Assembly (NCBI RefSeq): GCF_011762045.1
Contig: NZ_JAASQS010000006.1
Coordinates: forward strand, 124,001 to 188,000
Source: Rhizomicrobium electricum
GTDB taxonomy: Bacteria > Pseudomonadota > Alphaproteobacteria > Micropepsales > Micropepsaceae
Reading direction: 5' to 3'
Length of the DNA: 64,000 nucleotides
A program made the position numbers and the translations under genes. The notes beneath the pieces were generated by a model. That model was given only the letters and a program-made list of their open reading frames with translations, ran no database searches and was not told the origin of the DNA. The stretch's first letter is position 1. The number at the start of each line of letters is the position of its first letter. Below, piece after piece: positions 8,648 through 16,513 of the stretch.

Positions 8648-9349
8648 ATGCCAGAACGCGTAGCGGTCTATCCAGCAGCCGGTTCGGGTATCGGATGGGC
8701 GTCGTGGCTGCGCGAGATTGCGGCCGGGATGGCCGTGACTCTTTGGCCGGCCCCGCCTCCATCATCCGTTGTCGCGCGTGGCGACGGGCATCGCGTGCTG
8801 CTGATTCCAGGATTTTCGTCCGGCGACTGGTCCCTGGTGCGGCTCAAGGCTTTTCTTCAACGCAGCGGTTATCGTCCCGCAACGGCCGGTATCTGGTTCA
8901 ATCCTGGGCCAACGCGCCGGCTGATGCGCCGCCTCGAAACCCGGCTCGCGGCGTTGTCGGGCGAGGGCAAGGTGACGCTGATCGGCGTCAGTCTCGGCGG
9001 GACATTGGCACGCGACCTGGCGCGTCGTCATCCGGATCAGGTCCGTGCGGTCATCACGCTCTGCAGTCCGGTGCGTTTTCCGGTCACGACACCTCTGGCG
9101 CCGTTTGCTTCGGTGCTATCCCCGCTTCACGTATCCGTGTGGGTGGCGCGCCGGCATGACATCGAAAAACCGCTTCCGGTTCCGGTCACCGCTCTGCACG
9201 CACTGAAGGACGGCGTCGTTTTGCGCGAGCAATGCTGGCTGGCGGAGCCGTCGGGCGGACGCAACGTCGTCGTGGCAGCGCGTCACATGACGGTCGCATC
9301 GCATCCGCAGGCGTTGGAGGCGATCGCCGCGGCGCTGGCTACTTGTTGA
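8648..9349 (+). CDS. Alpha/beta hydrolase
   Basis: 233 residues from ATG 8648, preceded by GGACGGACATT. It has the alpha/beta hydrolase fold order: the strand VLLIPGFSSGDWSL, the nucleophile elbow GVSLG with S115, and likely partners D188 (ALKDGVV) and H213 (AARHMTV). The region after the elbow (VITLCSPVRFP) resembles lipase/PGAP1-like hydrolases. No signal peptide is apparent. The substrate is unknown. It is transcribed divergently from the Lnt-like gene, and its last 11 bp overlap the end of the convergent FliL-like gene. Confidence 0.8.
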   Translation: MPERVAVYPAAGSGIGWASWLREIAAGMAVTLWPAPPPSSVVARGDGHRVLLIPGFSSGDWSLVRLKAFLQRSGYRPATAGIWFNPGPTRRLMRRLETRLAALSGEGKVTLIGVSLGGTLARDLARRHPDQVRAVITLCSPVRFPVTTPLAPFASVLSPLHVSVWVARRHDIEKPLPVPVTALHALKDGVVLREQCWLAEPSGGRNVVVAARHMTVASHPQALEAIAAALATC

Positions 9350-9812
9350 GCCGGATCGCCACTTGGGCCAGCAGGACTCTGGCGCCCTTCTTGTTCAGGA
9401 TACGGTCGGTCACGTCCTGCAGGCGGTTGGCGATCGCGGCCACGTCGGGCTGGCGCCAGGAGCGCACATTGGTGGCGGTGAAGGCCATCAGGCTGCGGAC
9501 GTAGCCGTCGCGCAATTGCGGCATGTCGCGTTCGACCCGGTCGCGCAGCTCTTTGTCGGGAATATCGAGGCCGATGCCGACCATCAGCAGACCCAGCGGC
9601 CGGTTGCCTTCGAGGATGGAGGTATAGAGCGGGTCCATCCCAAGATAGCTTTCCGACTGGGTGATTTTGTGGGTCGCGGCCTTCTTGTCGTCCTTCTTGC
9701 CTTTTTCGGCGGACTTTTCGCTCGCCGCCGCGCCTTCCGCGGCGACGGCAGGGGCGGGAACGGCCAGGGCGGCCGCCGCAAGAATTGCCAGGGGAAGAAG
9801 AGTCCTTCTCAT
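9339..9812 (-). CDS. Secreted FliL-like small protein
   Basis: 157 residues. A cleavable signal peptide (MRRTLLPLAILAAAALAVPA...VAA, about 1-25) is followed by a Lys/Ala-rich linker and a compact domain of about 100 residues ending in VLLAQVAIRLNK. The order of strand-helix elements (LLMVGIGLDIPDKELRDRVERDMPQLRD...NRLQDVTDRIL) resembles the periplasmic domain of flagellar FliL proteins. It lacks their transmembrane anchor, and no flagellar genes are nearby. The family link is a resemblance only; the function is unknown. It is divergent from the first PQQ-type dehydrogenase, with 52 bp between starts. Confidence 0.6.
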   Translation of the reverse strand: MRRTLLPLAILAAAALAVPAPAVAAEGAAASEKSAEKGKKDDKKAATHKITQSESYLGMDPLYTSILEGNRPLGLLMVGIGLDIPDKELRDRVERDMPQLRDGYVRSLMAFTATNVRSWRQPDVAAIANRLQDVTDRILNKKGARVLLAQVAIRLNK

Positions 9813-9864
9813 CGCCTTATGCGTTTAGACCAACATGGTAAAGCGTTGGTGAAGGGGTCTTCCG

Positions 9865-11034
9865 ATGAGAATGCGATTTGCGGTCCTTGCCCTTGCGGCG
9901 GTTTTGCTCCCGGCCGGGGCAGAGGACCAGCCGGGTCAGGAATTCCAGGTTTCTCCTGCAAAATTGCCGGCTCCCTATGCGACACCGGGGGTTGATAACC
10001 ATGCCGATACGATAGCGCGCCCGGCCAAGGCGATGCCGAAAGTGATGCCGGGCTTCACGGTCGAGCCTTACGTCACCGGTCTCGCCAATCCCCGTTTCCT
10101 GGCGCTGGGGCCGAACGGCGACGTCTACGTAACCGAAACCCGCGCCGGCAAAGTCAGCGTCATCCGCAACGGCAAAGCGTCCGATTTCGCCGCCGGATTT
10201 TCCGGTCCCAGCGGCATCGCCTTCCACAACGGTGCGCTCTATGTCGGCGACCTCGAGGCGGTGTGGCGGGTCGATCCGGCCACCAAAGCCAAGACGCGGA
10301 TCACCAAGGACGACTTCGGCGGCCGTGGCGGCCACAGCACCCGGACTATCGCGTTCGGGCCGGACGGCACGCTGTATCTCGCCATCGGCAGCGCCTCCAA
10401 CGTCTCCGAAGAAAAGGCGCCGCGCGCCACCGTGCAAGTGGTGGGCAAGGACGGGCATTTGACGACGTTCGCGTCAGGCACGCGCAATCCGGTCGGCATC
10501 GCGCTCTATCCCGGCAGCAACGATCTCTACGTCACCGTCAACGAGCGTGACGGTCTCGGCGACGGCTTGCCGCCCGACTATTTCACCCGGCTGCAGAAGG
10601 GCGATTTCCTCGGCTGGCCCTATGCCTATATCGGCCCGCACCCCGATCCCGATTTCGGCAGCAAACGGCCCGATCTGGTCAAGAAGACCAAGACGCCCGA
10701 TGTGCTGTTCCAGCCTCATTCGGCGCCGTTGGGCGTCGCTTTCTATGACGGCAAGCAGTTTCCCGCCGAGTACAAAGGCAATGCGTTCGTGGCGCTGCAC
10801 GGCTCCTGGGATGCCGCCAAGCCGACCGGCTTCAAAGTGGTGCGGGTGAAGTTCGCCAACGGCAAACCGCAGAACGCCTATCAGAACTTCGCCACCGGAT
10901 TCTGGTCGAGTGGAACCACGCCGCCGAAAGTCTGGGGACGTCCGGTCGGGCTTCTGGTCGACAAGGACGGCAGCCTCTTGATCGCCGACGATGTCGCCAA
11001 CATCATCTGGCGCGTCCGCTACGCCGGCAAATGA
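9865..11034 (+). CDS. PQQ-dependent sugar (sorbosone/glucose-type) dehydrogenase, copy 1
   Basis: 389 residues with a signal peptide (MRMRFAVLALAAVLLPAGA), so periplasmic. The six-bladed beta-propeller pattern of soluble PQQ glucose/sorbosone dehydrogenases is clear: ANPRFLALGPNGDVYVTET, HSTRTIAFGPDGTLYLAIGS, FASGTRNPVGIALYPGSNDLYVTVNERD, DFLGWPYAYIG, VALHGSWDAAKPTG, GSLLIADD. These enzymes oxidise sugar aldehydes or alcohols with PQQ, but the substrate cannot be told from sequence. ATG 9865 follows GAAGGGG. Its stop overlaps the start of a close paralogue by 4 bp (ATGA). No PQQ biosynthesis gene is in the window. Confidence 0.85.
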   Translation: MRMRFAVLALAAVLLPAGAEDQPGQEFQVSPAKLPAPYATPGVDNHADTIARPAKAMPKVMPGFTVEPYVTGLANPRFLALGPNGDVYVTETRAGKVSVIRNGKASDFAAGFSGPSGIAFHNGALYVGDLEAVWRVDPATKAKTRITKDDFGGRGGHSTRTIAFGPDGTLYLAIGSASNVSEEKAPRATVQVVGKDGHLTTFASGTRNPVGIALYPGSNDLYVTVNERDGLGDGLPPDYFTRLQKGDFLGWPYAYIGPHPDPDFGSKRPDLVKKTKTPDVLFQPHSAPLGVAFYDGKQFPAEYKGNAFVALHGSWDAAKPTGFKVVRVKFANGKPQNAYQNFATGFWSSGTTPPKVWGRPVGLLVDKDGSLLIADDVANIIWRVRYAGK

Positions 11035-12191
11035 AGCGCGTTCTGATGCTGGTCGGCGCCATCGGAATGGCGCAGGCCGCCGAGCGTCCCGGCGAGCGCG
11101 TCGTGGTCGATCCGGCGCATCTGCCTGAGCCGTTTGCGACTCCGGCAGCCGACAACGGCGGCAACATGATCGCGCGGCCGAACGGTGTCGTGCCCGACGT
11201 GCCGCCGGGGTTTATCGCCGAACCCTATGTCACCAACCTCGCCAATCCGCGCTTTATGGCGCTGGCGCCGGACGGCGGCGTCTTCGTGGCGGAATCGCAT
11301 GCCAACAAAATCACGCTGCTCAAAAACGGCCGCGCCACGCCGTATCTGACGGGGTTTCAGTATCCGCATGGTCTCGCGGTGAAGGACGGCGCGCTCTATG
11401 TCGGCGATCTCGAAACGGTGTGGCGGATCGATCTCGAAACCAAAAAACGCACGCGCGTGACGAAGGATTCGTTCGGCGCCAGGACCTATCACATCACCCG
11501 CGACATCGCCTTCGATCCGGCCGGCGCGCTCTACATCGCCATCGGCAGCGCCAACAACGTCGCCGAAGAAAAGCCGCCGCAAGCGACGATCCAGAAGGTG
11601 CTGCCCGGCGGCCATATGAAGACGTTCGCATCGGGCTTGCGCAATCCGGTCGGCATCGCATTTTATCCGGGTACGGATCGTCTCTATATCACCGCCAACG
11701 AACGCGACGGCTATGGCGACGGTCTGCCGCCGGATTTCTTCACGAGGGTAGAGGAGGGCGATTTCTTCGGCTGGCCATATGCCTATGCCGGGCCTCATCC
11801 CGATCCTCAGTTCGGTGCCAAACGGCCCGATCTGGTGAAGCGAACCAAGACTCCCGACGTGCTGTTTCCGGCGCATTCGACTGCGCTCGGACTGGTTTTC
11901 TACAACGGCACGCAGTTTCCGGCGGCGTATCGCGGCAACGCCTTCGTGGCGCTGCACGGCTCCTGGGATTCGGCCCAGCCGACCGGCTACAAAGTGGTGC
12001 GGATTCCGTTTCGCAACGGACGGCCCGACAAGGGCGCCATCGCTTTCGCCACCGGATTCTGGTCGGGCGGAAAACAGCCGCCGCAGGTGTGGGGACGCCC
12101 GGCCGGGCTGCTGGTCGATCGCGACGGCAGTCTGCTGATCGCCGACGACCAGGGCCGCACCGTCTGGCGGGTGCGCTATGCCGGCAAGTGA
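11031..12191 (+). CDS. PQQ-dependent sugar dehydrogenase, tandem copy 2
   Basis: 386 residues with a short signal peptide (MKRVLMLVGAIGMAQAA). It is alignable with the preceding protein along its whole length, sharing blocks such as EPYVTNLANPRFMALAPDGG, LRNPVGIAFYPGTDRLYITANERDGYGDGLPPDFFTR, DFFGWPYAYAGPHPDP and HGSWDSAQPTGYKVVR. The genes overlap by 4 bp and are surely co-translated. The tandem pair probably arose by duplication; different substrates or dosage are equally possible. Its 3' end overlaps the convergent uracil-DNA glycosylase gene by 16 bp. Confidence 0.85.
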   Translation: MKRVLMLVGAIGMAQAAERPGERVVVDPAHLPEPFATPAADNGGNMIARPNGVVPDVPPGFIAEPYVTNLANPRFMALAPDGGVFVAESHANKITLLKNGRATPYLTGFQYPHGLAVKDGALYVGDLETVWRIDLETKKRTRVTKDSFGARTYHITRDIAFDPAGALYIAIGSANNVAEEKPPQATIQKVLPGGHMKTFASGLRNPVGIAFYPGTDRLYITANERDGYGDGLPPDFFTRVEEGDFFGWPYAYAGPHPDPQFGAKRPDLVKRTKTPDVLFPAHSTALGLVFYNGTQFPAAYRGNAFVALHGSWDSAQPTGYKVVRIPFRNGRPDKGAIAFATGFWSGGKQPPQVWGRPAGLLVDRDGSLLIADDQGRTVWRVRYAGK

Positions 12192-12796
12192 ACGCGCGCG
12201 GTCACGAGGTCCTTCACCAAGGCGGCGTATTCGCGCCGTCGGGCGTCGGGATCGGGCATGCGCAAGAGGAACGAGGGATGGATCGTCGCCATTGCCTTGG
12301 TGCCGCCGGCCTCAAGGATTTGTCCGCGCACTTTGCCGACCGTCACCGGCCGCCCGAACACGCTGCGGGCCGCGCTGGCGCCCAAGGCGACGATCAGGAC
12401 CGGCGCCACGAGCTTGGTTTCCAGCTCCAGCCACCAGCGGCACAGCGCCAACTCTTCGGCACTGGGCCGCTGATGCAGCCGCCGCTTGCCGCGCGGGATG
12501 AATTTGAAGTGCTTGACCGCGTTGGTGACGAAGGTCTTGTCGCGGGCGATCCCGGCCTCGGCGAGGGCCTGGTTCAGGAGTTTTCCGGCCGGTCCGACGA
12601 ACGGCCGCCCGGCCAGATCCTCGTCGTTGCCGGGCTGCTCGCCGACCAGCATCAGGGGGGCTCGGGAGCCTTCGCCGGGGACCACCTGGGTGGCATTGGC
12701 GTAGAGCGGGCAGCGCCGGCACAGGGCCAAATCCTGGGCGAGACCGCGGAGGCTGTGCGGATTTGGAGCGAAAGCCGGGTCGGTGCGGGGTGCCAT
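12176..12796 (-). CDS. udgX: UdgX-type uracil-DNA glycosylase (uracil-crosslinking)
   Basis: 206 residues from ATG 12796. It has the Fe-S uracil-DNA glycosylase fold with motif A GEQPG (52-56) and the C-terminal motif HPS (173-175). The distinguishing feature is KRRLH at 104-108 after NAVKHFKF: the KRRIH loop is unique to UdgX, whose His (H109 in Mycobacterium smegmatis) attacks the abasic sugar and stays covalently bound to uracil-containing DNA. H108 occupies that place. Fe-S ligands are C26, C29 and C119; where family 4 enzymes have the remaining Cys there is H96. Upstream in-frame starts would add a non-conserved extension. No LexA box was found upstream. Confidence 0.88.
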   Translation of the reverse strand: MAPRTDPAFAPNPHSLRGLAQDLALCRRCPLYANATQVVPGEGSRAPLMLVGEQPGNDEDLAGRPFVGPAGKLLNQALAEAGIARDKTFVTNAVKHFKFIPRGKRRLHQRPSAEELALCRWWLELETKLVAPVLIVALGASAARSVFGRPVTVGKVRGQILEAGGTKAMATIHPSFLLRMPDPDARRREYAALVKDLVTARVHLPA

Positions 12797-12840
12797 CGCT
12801 AGAAAAACCGCTGCGCGACAAGACGGTTGCAAGGGGATGC

Positions 12841-12870
12841 TTGACAGCGGGAGGGCCCGCTTTCTACATA
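12841..12870 (+). promoter_or_regulatory. Sigma-70-type promoter for tRNA-Ala
   Basis: TTGACA (12841-12846) is a perfect -35 box, followed 17-18 bp later by CTACATA (12864-12870) as a -10. The predicted start near 12877 leaves a short leader before the tRNA at 12916. It overlaps the upstream flank of the divergent udgX gene. Confidence 0.55.
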
Positions 12871-12915
12871 CGCGCCCCATCCCGGCCGCATCTTTGGCGA
12901 CCGGGGACCCGGCTA

Positions 12916-12991
12916 GGGGCTGTAGCTCAGTTGGGAGAGCGCTTCGTTCGCAATGAAGAGGCCAGCGGTTCGATTCCGCTCAGCTCCACCA
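12916..12991 (+). tRNA. tRNA-Ala, anticodon CGC
   Basis: 76 nt with encoded CCA (12989-12991). The acceptor arms GGGGCTG and CAGCTCC pair with one G-T wobble. The D arm (GCTC-AGTTGGGA-GAGC), the T arm (GCGG-TTCGATT-CCGC) and the anticodon stem CTTCG/TGAAG with loop TTCGCAA are complete. The anticodon CGC reads the Ala codon GCG. Confidence 0.97.
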
Positions 12992-13019
12992 GCCTTCGCT
13001 CGCGAAGCGAGAGAAGGCT
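12991..13019 (+). terminator. Hairpin directly after tRNA-Ala
   Basis: An imperfect inverted repeat (outer AGCCTTC / GAAGGCT, inner CTCGC-GAA-GCGAG) begins at the last base of the tRNA. No T-tract follows, so it may be a 3'-processing or Rho-assisted stop rather than an intrinsic terminator. Confidence 0.4.
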
Positions 13020-13308
13020 GCCGCGCCGTAGCCAGTTCGGCGAAGGCGGGCCGTCTGCCGCGAGCTACGGCTCGGCAAGCCTGTTCCATCCCTGAAAAAG
13101 TTGTTCCGGGCATTCCTCGTGCCGCGCGCTCGTACGCTGCGCGCTACTCGCCGCCCAGGCCGGCCCTTTTTCTGGTTGCCGCGCGCTACGGCCCGGCAAG
13201 CCAACCAATTGCCCACCATCAATTGATTTACCCCGCCTGCTGCCACTGCTTGCGGGAGTGGGCCGAAACAGGGTAGTCCCCAAGGCCTCAACCGGAGCCG
13301 CGAACGCG
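12992..13308. other. 317-bp gene-free stretch between tRNA-Ala and yggT
   Basis: It holds the post-tRNA hairpin and two copies of a 26-bp direct repeat (13056-13081 and 13177-13202, 24 of 26 bases identical, core CTACGGC-CGGCAAGCC). Short open frames on both strands here have Arg/Ala/Pro-rich, non-protein-like translations and run through the tRNA. No coding gene is called. Confidence 0.6.
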
Positions 13309-13614
13309 ATGTTCTATCCCCCGATCAATCCCGTCATCTGGCTGATCGTCACCCTGCTCGACATCTATTCCTGGATCGTCCTGGCGGCCGTGATCATGAG
13401 CTGGCTCTTGGCGTTCAACGTGGTGAACTATCACAACAATATCGTGCGCAGTGTGGTCCGTTTCCTCGACGTCCTGACCGAGCCGGTGTTCCGTCAGGTG
13501 CGCCGCTTCCTGCCGACCCTCGGCGGTCTCGACCTGTCGCCGATCGTGGTGTTCATCGCCATCATCTTCCTGCAGAAGCTGGTGGTCTGGCTCTATTTCC
13601 GCTTCCCGTTCTGA
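13309..13614 (+). CDS. YggT family membrane protein
   Basis: 101 residues from ATG 13309, two hydrophobic segments (VIWLIVTLLDIYSWIVLAAVIMSWLLAF and IVVFIAIIFLQKLVVWLYF) separated by an RSVVRFLDVLTEPVFRQVRRFLP amphipathic stretch. This is the YggT signature with its conserved TEPxxRxxRRxxP. The family is linked to osmotic tolerance and to cell division/plastid-type membrane functions, but its molecular role is not settled. It heads a compact set with yggU (4 bp later) and folD, a common alphaproteobacterial order. Confidence 0.9.
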   Translation: MFYPPINPVIWLIVTLLDIYSWIVLAAVIMSWLLAFNVVNYHNNIVRSVVRFLDVLTEPVFRQVRRFLPTLGGLDLSPIVVFIAIIFLQKLVVWLYFRFPF

Positions 13615-13618
13615 TGAC

Positions 13619-13930
13619 ATGGCGGACCGCGTTCGCATCGCCGGCGGGGCCGTCAGCTTTCACGTCCGGCTGACGCCCAAAGGCGGACGCGATGCCGTGG
13701 AAGGCTGGGAAGCCGCCTCCGACGGGTCCGAACACCTGAAAGCCCGCGTCCGCGCCGTCCCCGAAGACGGCAAGGCCAATACTGCCCTGGTGGCTCTTCT
13801 GGCCGACCGGTTCGGCGTGCCAAAATCGACGATAAGAATTGTTGCGGGCGCCACGGCGCGCTTGAAACGTGTGGAAATCGCGGGCGATACGGCCGTGCTC
13901 GCCGCCCGTCTTGAGGGGGTAACGAAATGA
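13619..13930 (+). CDS. YggU/DUF167 family protein
   Basis: 103 residues. It has the DUF167 fold with its conserved C-terminal half: LKARVRAVPEDGKANTALVALLADRFGVPKSTIRIVAGATARLKRVEI. The biochemical role of the family is unknown. It starts 4 bp after the yggT stop and its stop codon overlaps the folD start (ATGA), so the three genes form one operon. Confidence 0.9.
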   Translation: MADRVRIAGGAVSFHVRLTPKGGRDAVEGWEAASDGSEHLKARVRAVPEDGKANTALVALLADRFGVPKSTIRIVAGATARLKRVEIAGDTAVLAARLEGVTK

Positions 13931-14811
13931 CCGCAGCGCTGATCGACGGCAAGGCCCACGCCGCCAAACTGAAAGCCCGCCTGATCGAGGAAACCGCCCG
14001 CCTCAAGGCCGAACACGGTCTGGTGCCGGGCCTCGCCACCGTGCTGGTCGGCAACGATCCGGCGTCGGAAGTCTATGTCCGCAACAAGAACAAGACCGCC
14101 GAAGCGCTCGGCTTCAAGTCGGTGCACCACCACCTCGCCGAAACGGCGAGCGAAGCCGAGGTGCTCGATCTGGTGCGTGCGCTCAACGCCGATCCGTCGG
14201 TGCACGGTATCCTGGTGCAGATGCCGCTGCCCAAGCAGATCCGCGAGCAGGCGGTGCTCGACGTGCTCGATCCCGCCAAAGACGTCGATGCCCTGACGCC
14301 CACCAATGCGGGTCTGTTGCTGTCGGGACGCGCCAAACTGGTGTCGTGCACGCCGGCCGGCATGATGATCCTGCTCAAGGAAACCATCGGCGCTGTGGCC
14401 GGTCTCGAAGCCTTGGTGATCGGCCGCTCGCTGTTGTTCGGCAAGCCGGCGGCGCTGCTTCTGCAGGCGGCCAACGCCACCGTGACCATGGCCCATTCCA
14501 AGACCCGCGACCTCGCCGAGGTCTGCCGCCGCGCCGACATCCTGGTGGCGGCGATCGGCAAGCCCGAATTCGTCCGCGGCGACTGGGTCAAACCCGGCGC
14601 CACCGTGATCGATGTCGGTATCAACCGTGTGCCTGCTGCCGAAGGCAAGACCAAGCTGGTCGGCGATGTCGCCTTCGCCGAAGCCGTCGAACGCGCCGGA
14701 CACATCACGCCGGTCCCCGGCGGGGTCGGGGCGATGACGATCATCTGCCTGATGCGCAATACATTGATTGCGGCCGCCGCCCTCGCTGGGCTGGCCGTGC
14801 CGTCGGTGTAA
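13927..14811 (+). CDS. folD: Bifunctional methylenetetrahydrofolate dehydrogenase/cyclohydrolase FolD
   Basis: 294 residues. It interconverts 5,10-methylene-, methenyl- and 10-formyl-tetrahydrofolate using NADP, supplying one-carbon units for purines and fMet-tRNA. The catalytic YVRNKNK motif (Tyr and two Lys), ILVQMPLPKQI, the dinucleotide-binding IGRSLLFGKPAALLL and the signature PVPGGVGAMTI are present; the last has Ala where Pro is usual. Start and stop give the standard family length. It is coupled to yggU by a 4-bp overlap. Confidence 0.96.
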   Translation: MTAALIDGKAHAAKLKARLIEETARLKAEHGLVPGLATVLVGNDPASEVYVRNKNKTAEALGFKSVHHHLAETASEAEVLDLVRALNADPSVHGILVQMPLPKQIREQAVLDVLDPAKDVDALTPTNAGLLLSGRAKLVSCTPAGMMILLKETIGAVAGLEALVIGRSLLFGKPAALLLQAANATVTMAHSKTRDLAEVCRRADILVAAIGKPEFVRGDWVKPGATVIDVGINRVPAAEGKTKLVGDVAFAEAVERAGHITPVPGGVGAMTIICLMRNTLIAAAALAGLAVPSV

Positions 14812-14950
14812 TTGGGTGTATCGCTTCTGATTTGCAATTGCAGATACGATCACATTTTACCGTACACGCAAAATCCAGGTGTTTTCTGGGGAGTATGACA
14901 GCGGTGGACACAAATTTGCCAGTTTGCCGCACTAAAGCCCCCAAGACCCG

Positions 14951-14967
14951 TCCGGTAATGGACCGGA
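14951..14967 (+). other. Small perfect hairpin between folD and the sensor kinase gene
   Basis: TCCGGT-AATGG-ACCGGA forms a 6-bp stem in the 234-bp gap 14812-15045. A few T residues occur 10 bases later. It may be a weak folD terminator; otherwise I see no clear signal in this gap. Confidence 0.3.
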
Positions 14968-15045
14968 AGTGGGCGCTTTTCGTCAGCTAAGTCGTGCGGA
15001 TCATTACGTATTGCACTTCTGGTCGCACCCAAGGCTGATAGAGGC

Positions 15046-16464
15046 ATGGAATACATGTCGCAGACGGCAGAGAGCCCGGACGGAGACCACGCCACACCAC
15101 GGGCGTTGCCTATGGCTCCGGCCTCCGCTTTGCGCGGCCGGGTGAGACTGAGAACTCTTACCAATCTAAGGTGGATGGCGACCGGCGGTCAGACCGTGGC
15201 CTTGTTCCTGGTCTATTTCGGTTTCGGCTATCCCCTGCCCATCGCACAGTGTCTTGCCTGCGTGTTGTTCAGCGCCGGGCTCAATCTGGTGCTCGCATTC
15301 CGCTATCCGGCCAGCCATCGCCTGACCAACCGCGAAGCGACCGTCTATCTCGCCATCGACGTGCTGCAGCTGGCCGCTCTGCTCTATCTCACCGGCGGCA
15401 TCGAAAATCCCTTCGCGCTGATGTTCATCGCACCGGTGGTGATCGCGGCCTCGACCCTCAACCTCGGCAACACCATGATCCTCGGCGCCATCGCGCTGAC
15501 GGCCGCGTCGGTCATCGCCGTGGTGCATGAGCCGCTGCCGTGGGACATGCATCAACCGCACGTGGTGCTGCCGCCGCTCTATCTGGCCGGGACCTGGGCC
15601 TCGCTGGTGCTCGGGATCGGCTTCACCTCGGTTTATGCTTGGCGCATCGCGTCGGAAGGCGCCCGCATGTCGGCCGGTCTCGCCGCCACCCAGCTGGCGC
15701 TGTCGCGCGAGCAAAGGTTGTCGACCATCGGCGCGCTGGCAACCGCGGCGGCCCATGAACTCGGCACCCCGCTCGGCACCATCGCGGTCGTCTCTCACGA
15801 ACTCGAACGCGCTTTGCCGGCCGGATCGCCCGAAGCCCAGGATGCCCGCCTGTTGCGCAGCCAGGCCGAGCGCTGCCGCATGATCCTGATGAAACTGGCG
15901 CGTCCCGACGAACCGATGCTCGGCGGCACGGGCCGTCTGCCGATCTGCGCTTTGCTCGACGATCTTGCCGACCAGTATCGCGACGAAGAACTCGAAATCG
16001 TCATTACCGCCGTTCCCTCGGACCGCGAAATTCCCCAGCCGCAAGTATGGCGTGCACCCGAACTGCTGCACGGCCTCGGCAATATCATCGAGAACGCCGC
16101 CGATTTCGCCCGCTCGCGGGTACGGATCGAGGCGTCGTGGTCGCCGACCGCCCTGAAAGTCACCGTCGAAGATGACGGCCCCGGCTTTGCCCCTGACATC
16201 TATGAAAAAATCGGCGAGCCCTACATCACGTCGCGTCCCGGCGATCATGCCGTGGGCGAAACCGAAATCGGGCCGCCGGCCTCCAAGATCGGCAAGCATG
16301 AAGGCATGGGCCTCGGCTTTTTCATTGCCAAGACCTTGCTCGAGCAGACCGGGGGTAGTGTCAAAGCCTTGAATCCACCCGGAGGCGGTGCACGCGTCAG
16401 CGTGTCGTGGCCGCGTGGCTCGATCGACGGCGAGACGACACCCGAACAGGGCGAAGAGGATTGA
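15046..16464 (+). CDS. regB: RegB/PrrB/ActS-type redox sensor histidine kinase
   Basis: 472 residues from ATG 15046 (a second ATG at 15055 is equally possible). Six membrane segments (about 45-200) include the quinone-sensing signature GGIENPF (117-123). The H-box AAAHELGTPLGTIAVVSHELE carries the phospho-acceptor H237. The redox-box SQAERCRMILMKL carries C277, equivalent to the redox-active Cys of RegB. ATP-binding N and G boxes follow (NIIENAADFARS, VEDDGPGF, GLGFFIAKTLLEQTGG). The partner regA-type regulator lies 49 bp downstream. Together they adjust respiration, carbon and redox genes to oxygen/redox state. Confidence 0.92.
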   Translation: MEYMSQTAESPDGDHATPRALPMAPASALRGRVRLRTLTNLRWMATGGQTVALFLVYFGFGYPLPIAQCLACVLFSAGLNLVLAFRYPASHRLTNREATVYLAIDVLQLAALLYLTGGIENPFALMFIAPVVIAASTLNLGNTMILGAIALTAASVIAVVHEPLPWDMHQPHVVLPPLYLAGTWASLVLGIGFTSVYAWRIASEGARMSAGLAATQLALSREQRLSTIGALATAAAHELGTPLGTIAVVSHELERALPAGSPEAQDARLLRSQAERCRMILMKLARPDEPMLGGTGRLPICALLDDLADQYRDEELEIVITAVPSDREIPQPQVWRAPELLHGLGNIIENAADFARSRVRIEASWSPTALKVTVEDDGPGFAPDIYEKIGEPYITSRPGDHAVGETEIGPPASKIGKHEGMGLGFFIAKTLLEQTGGSVKALNPPGGGARVSVSWPRGSIDGETTPEQGEED

Positions 16465-16513
16465 CCAGGCCTGCAACCAGGCCTATGTGCGACAGGCGTA
16501 AGGAAGAAGAACA

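Noticed and set aside
12953..13291. Overlapping open frames of about 100 codons on both strands beside tRNA-Ala
   Set aside because: They run through the tRNA, have Arg/Ala/Pro-rich sequences without fold-like patterns, and no convincing ribosome sites.
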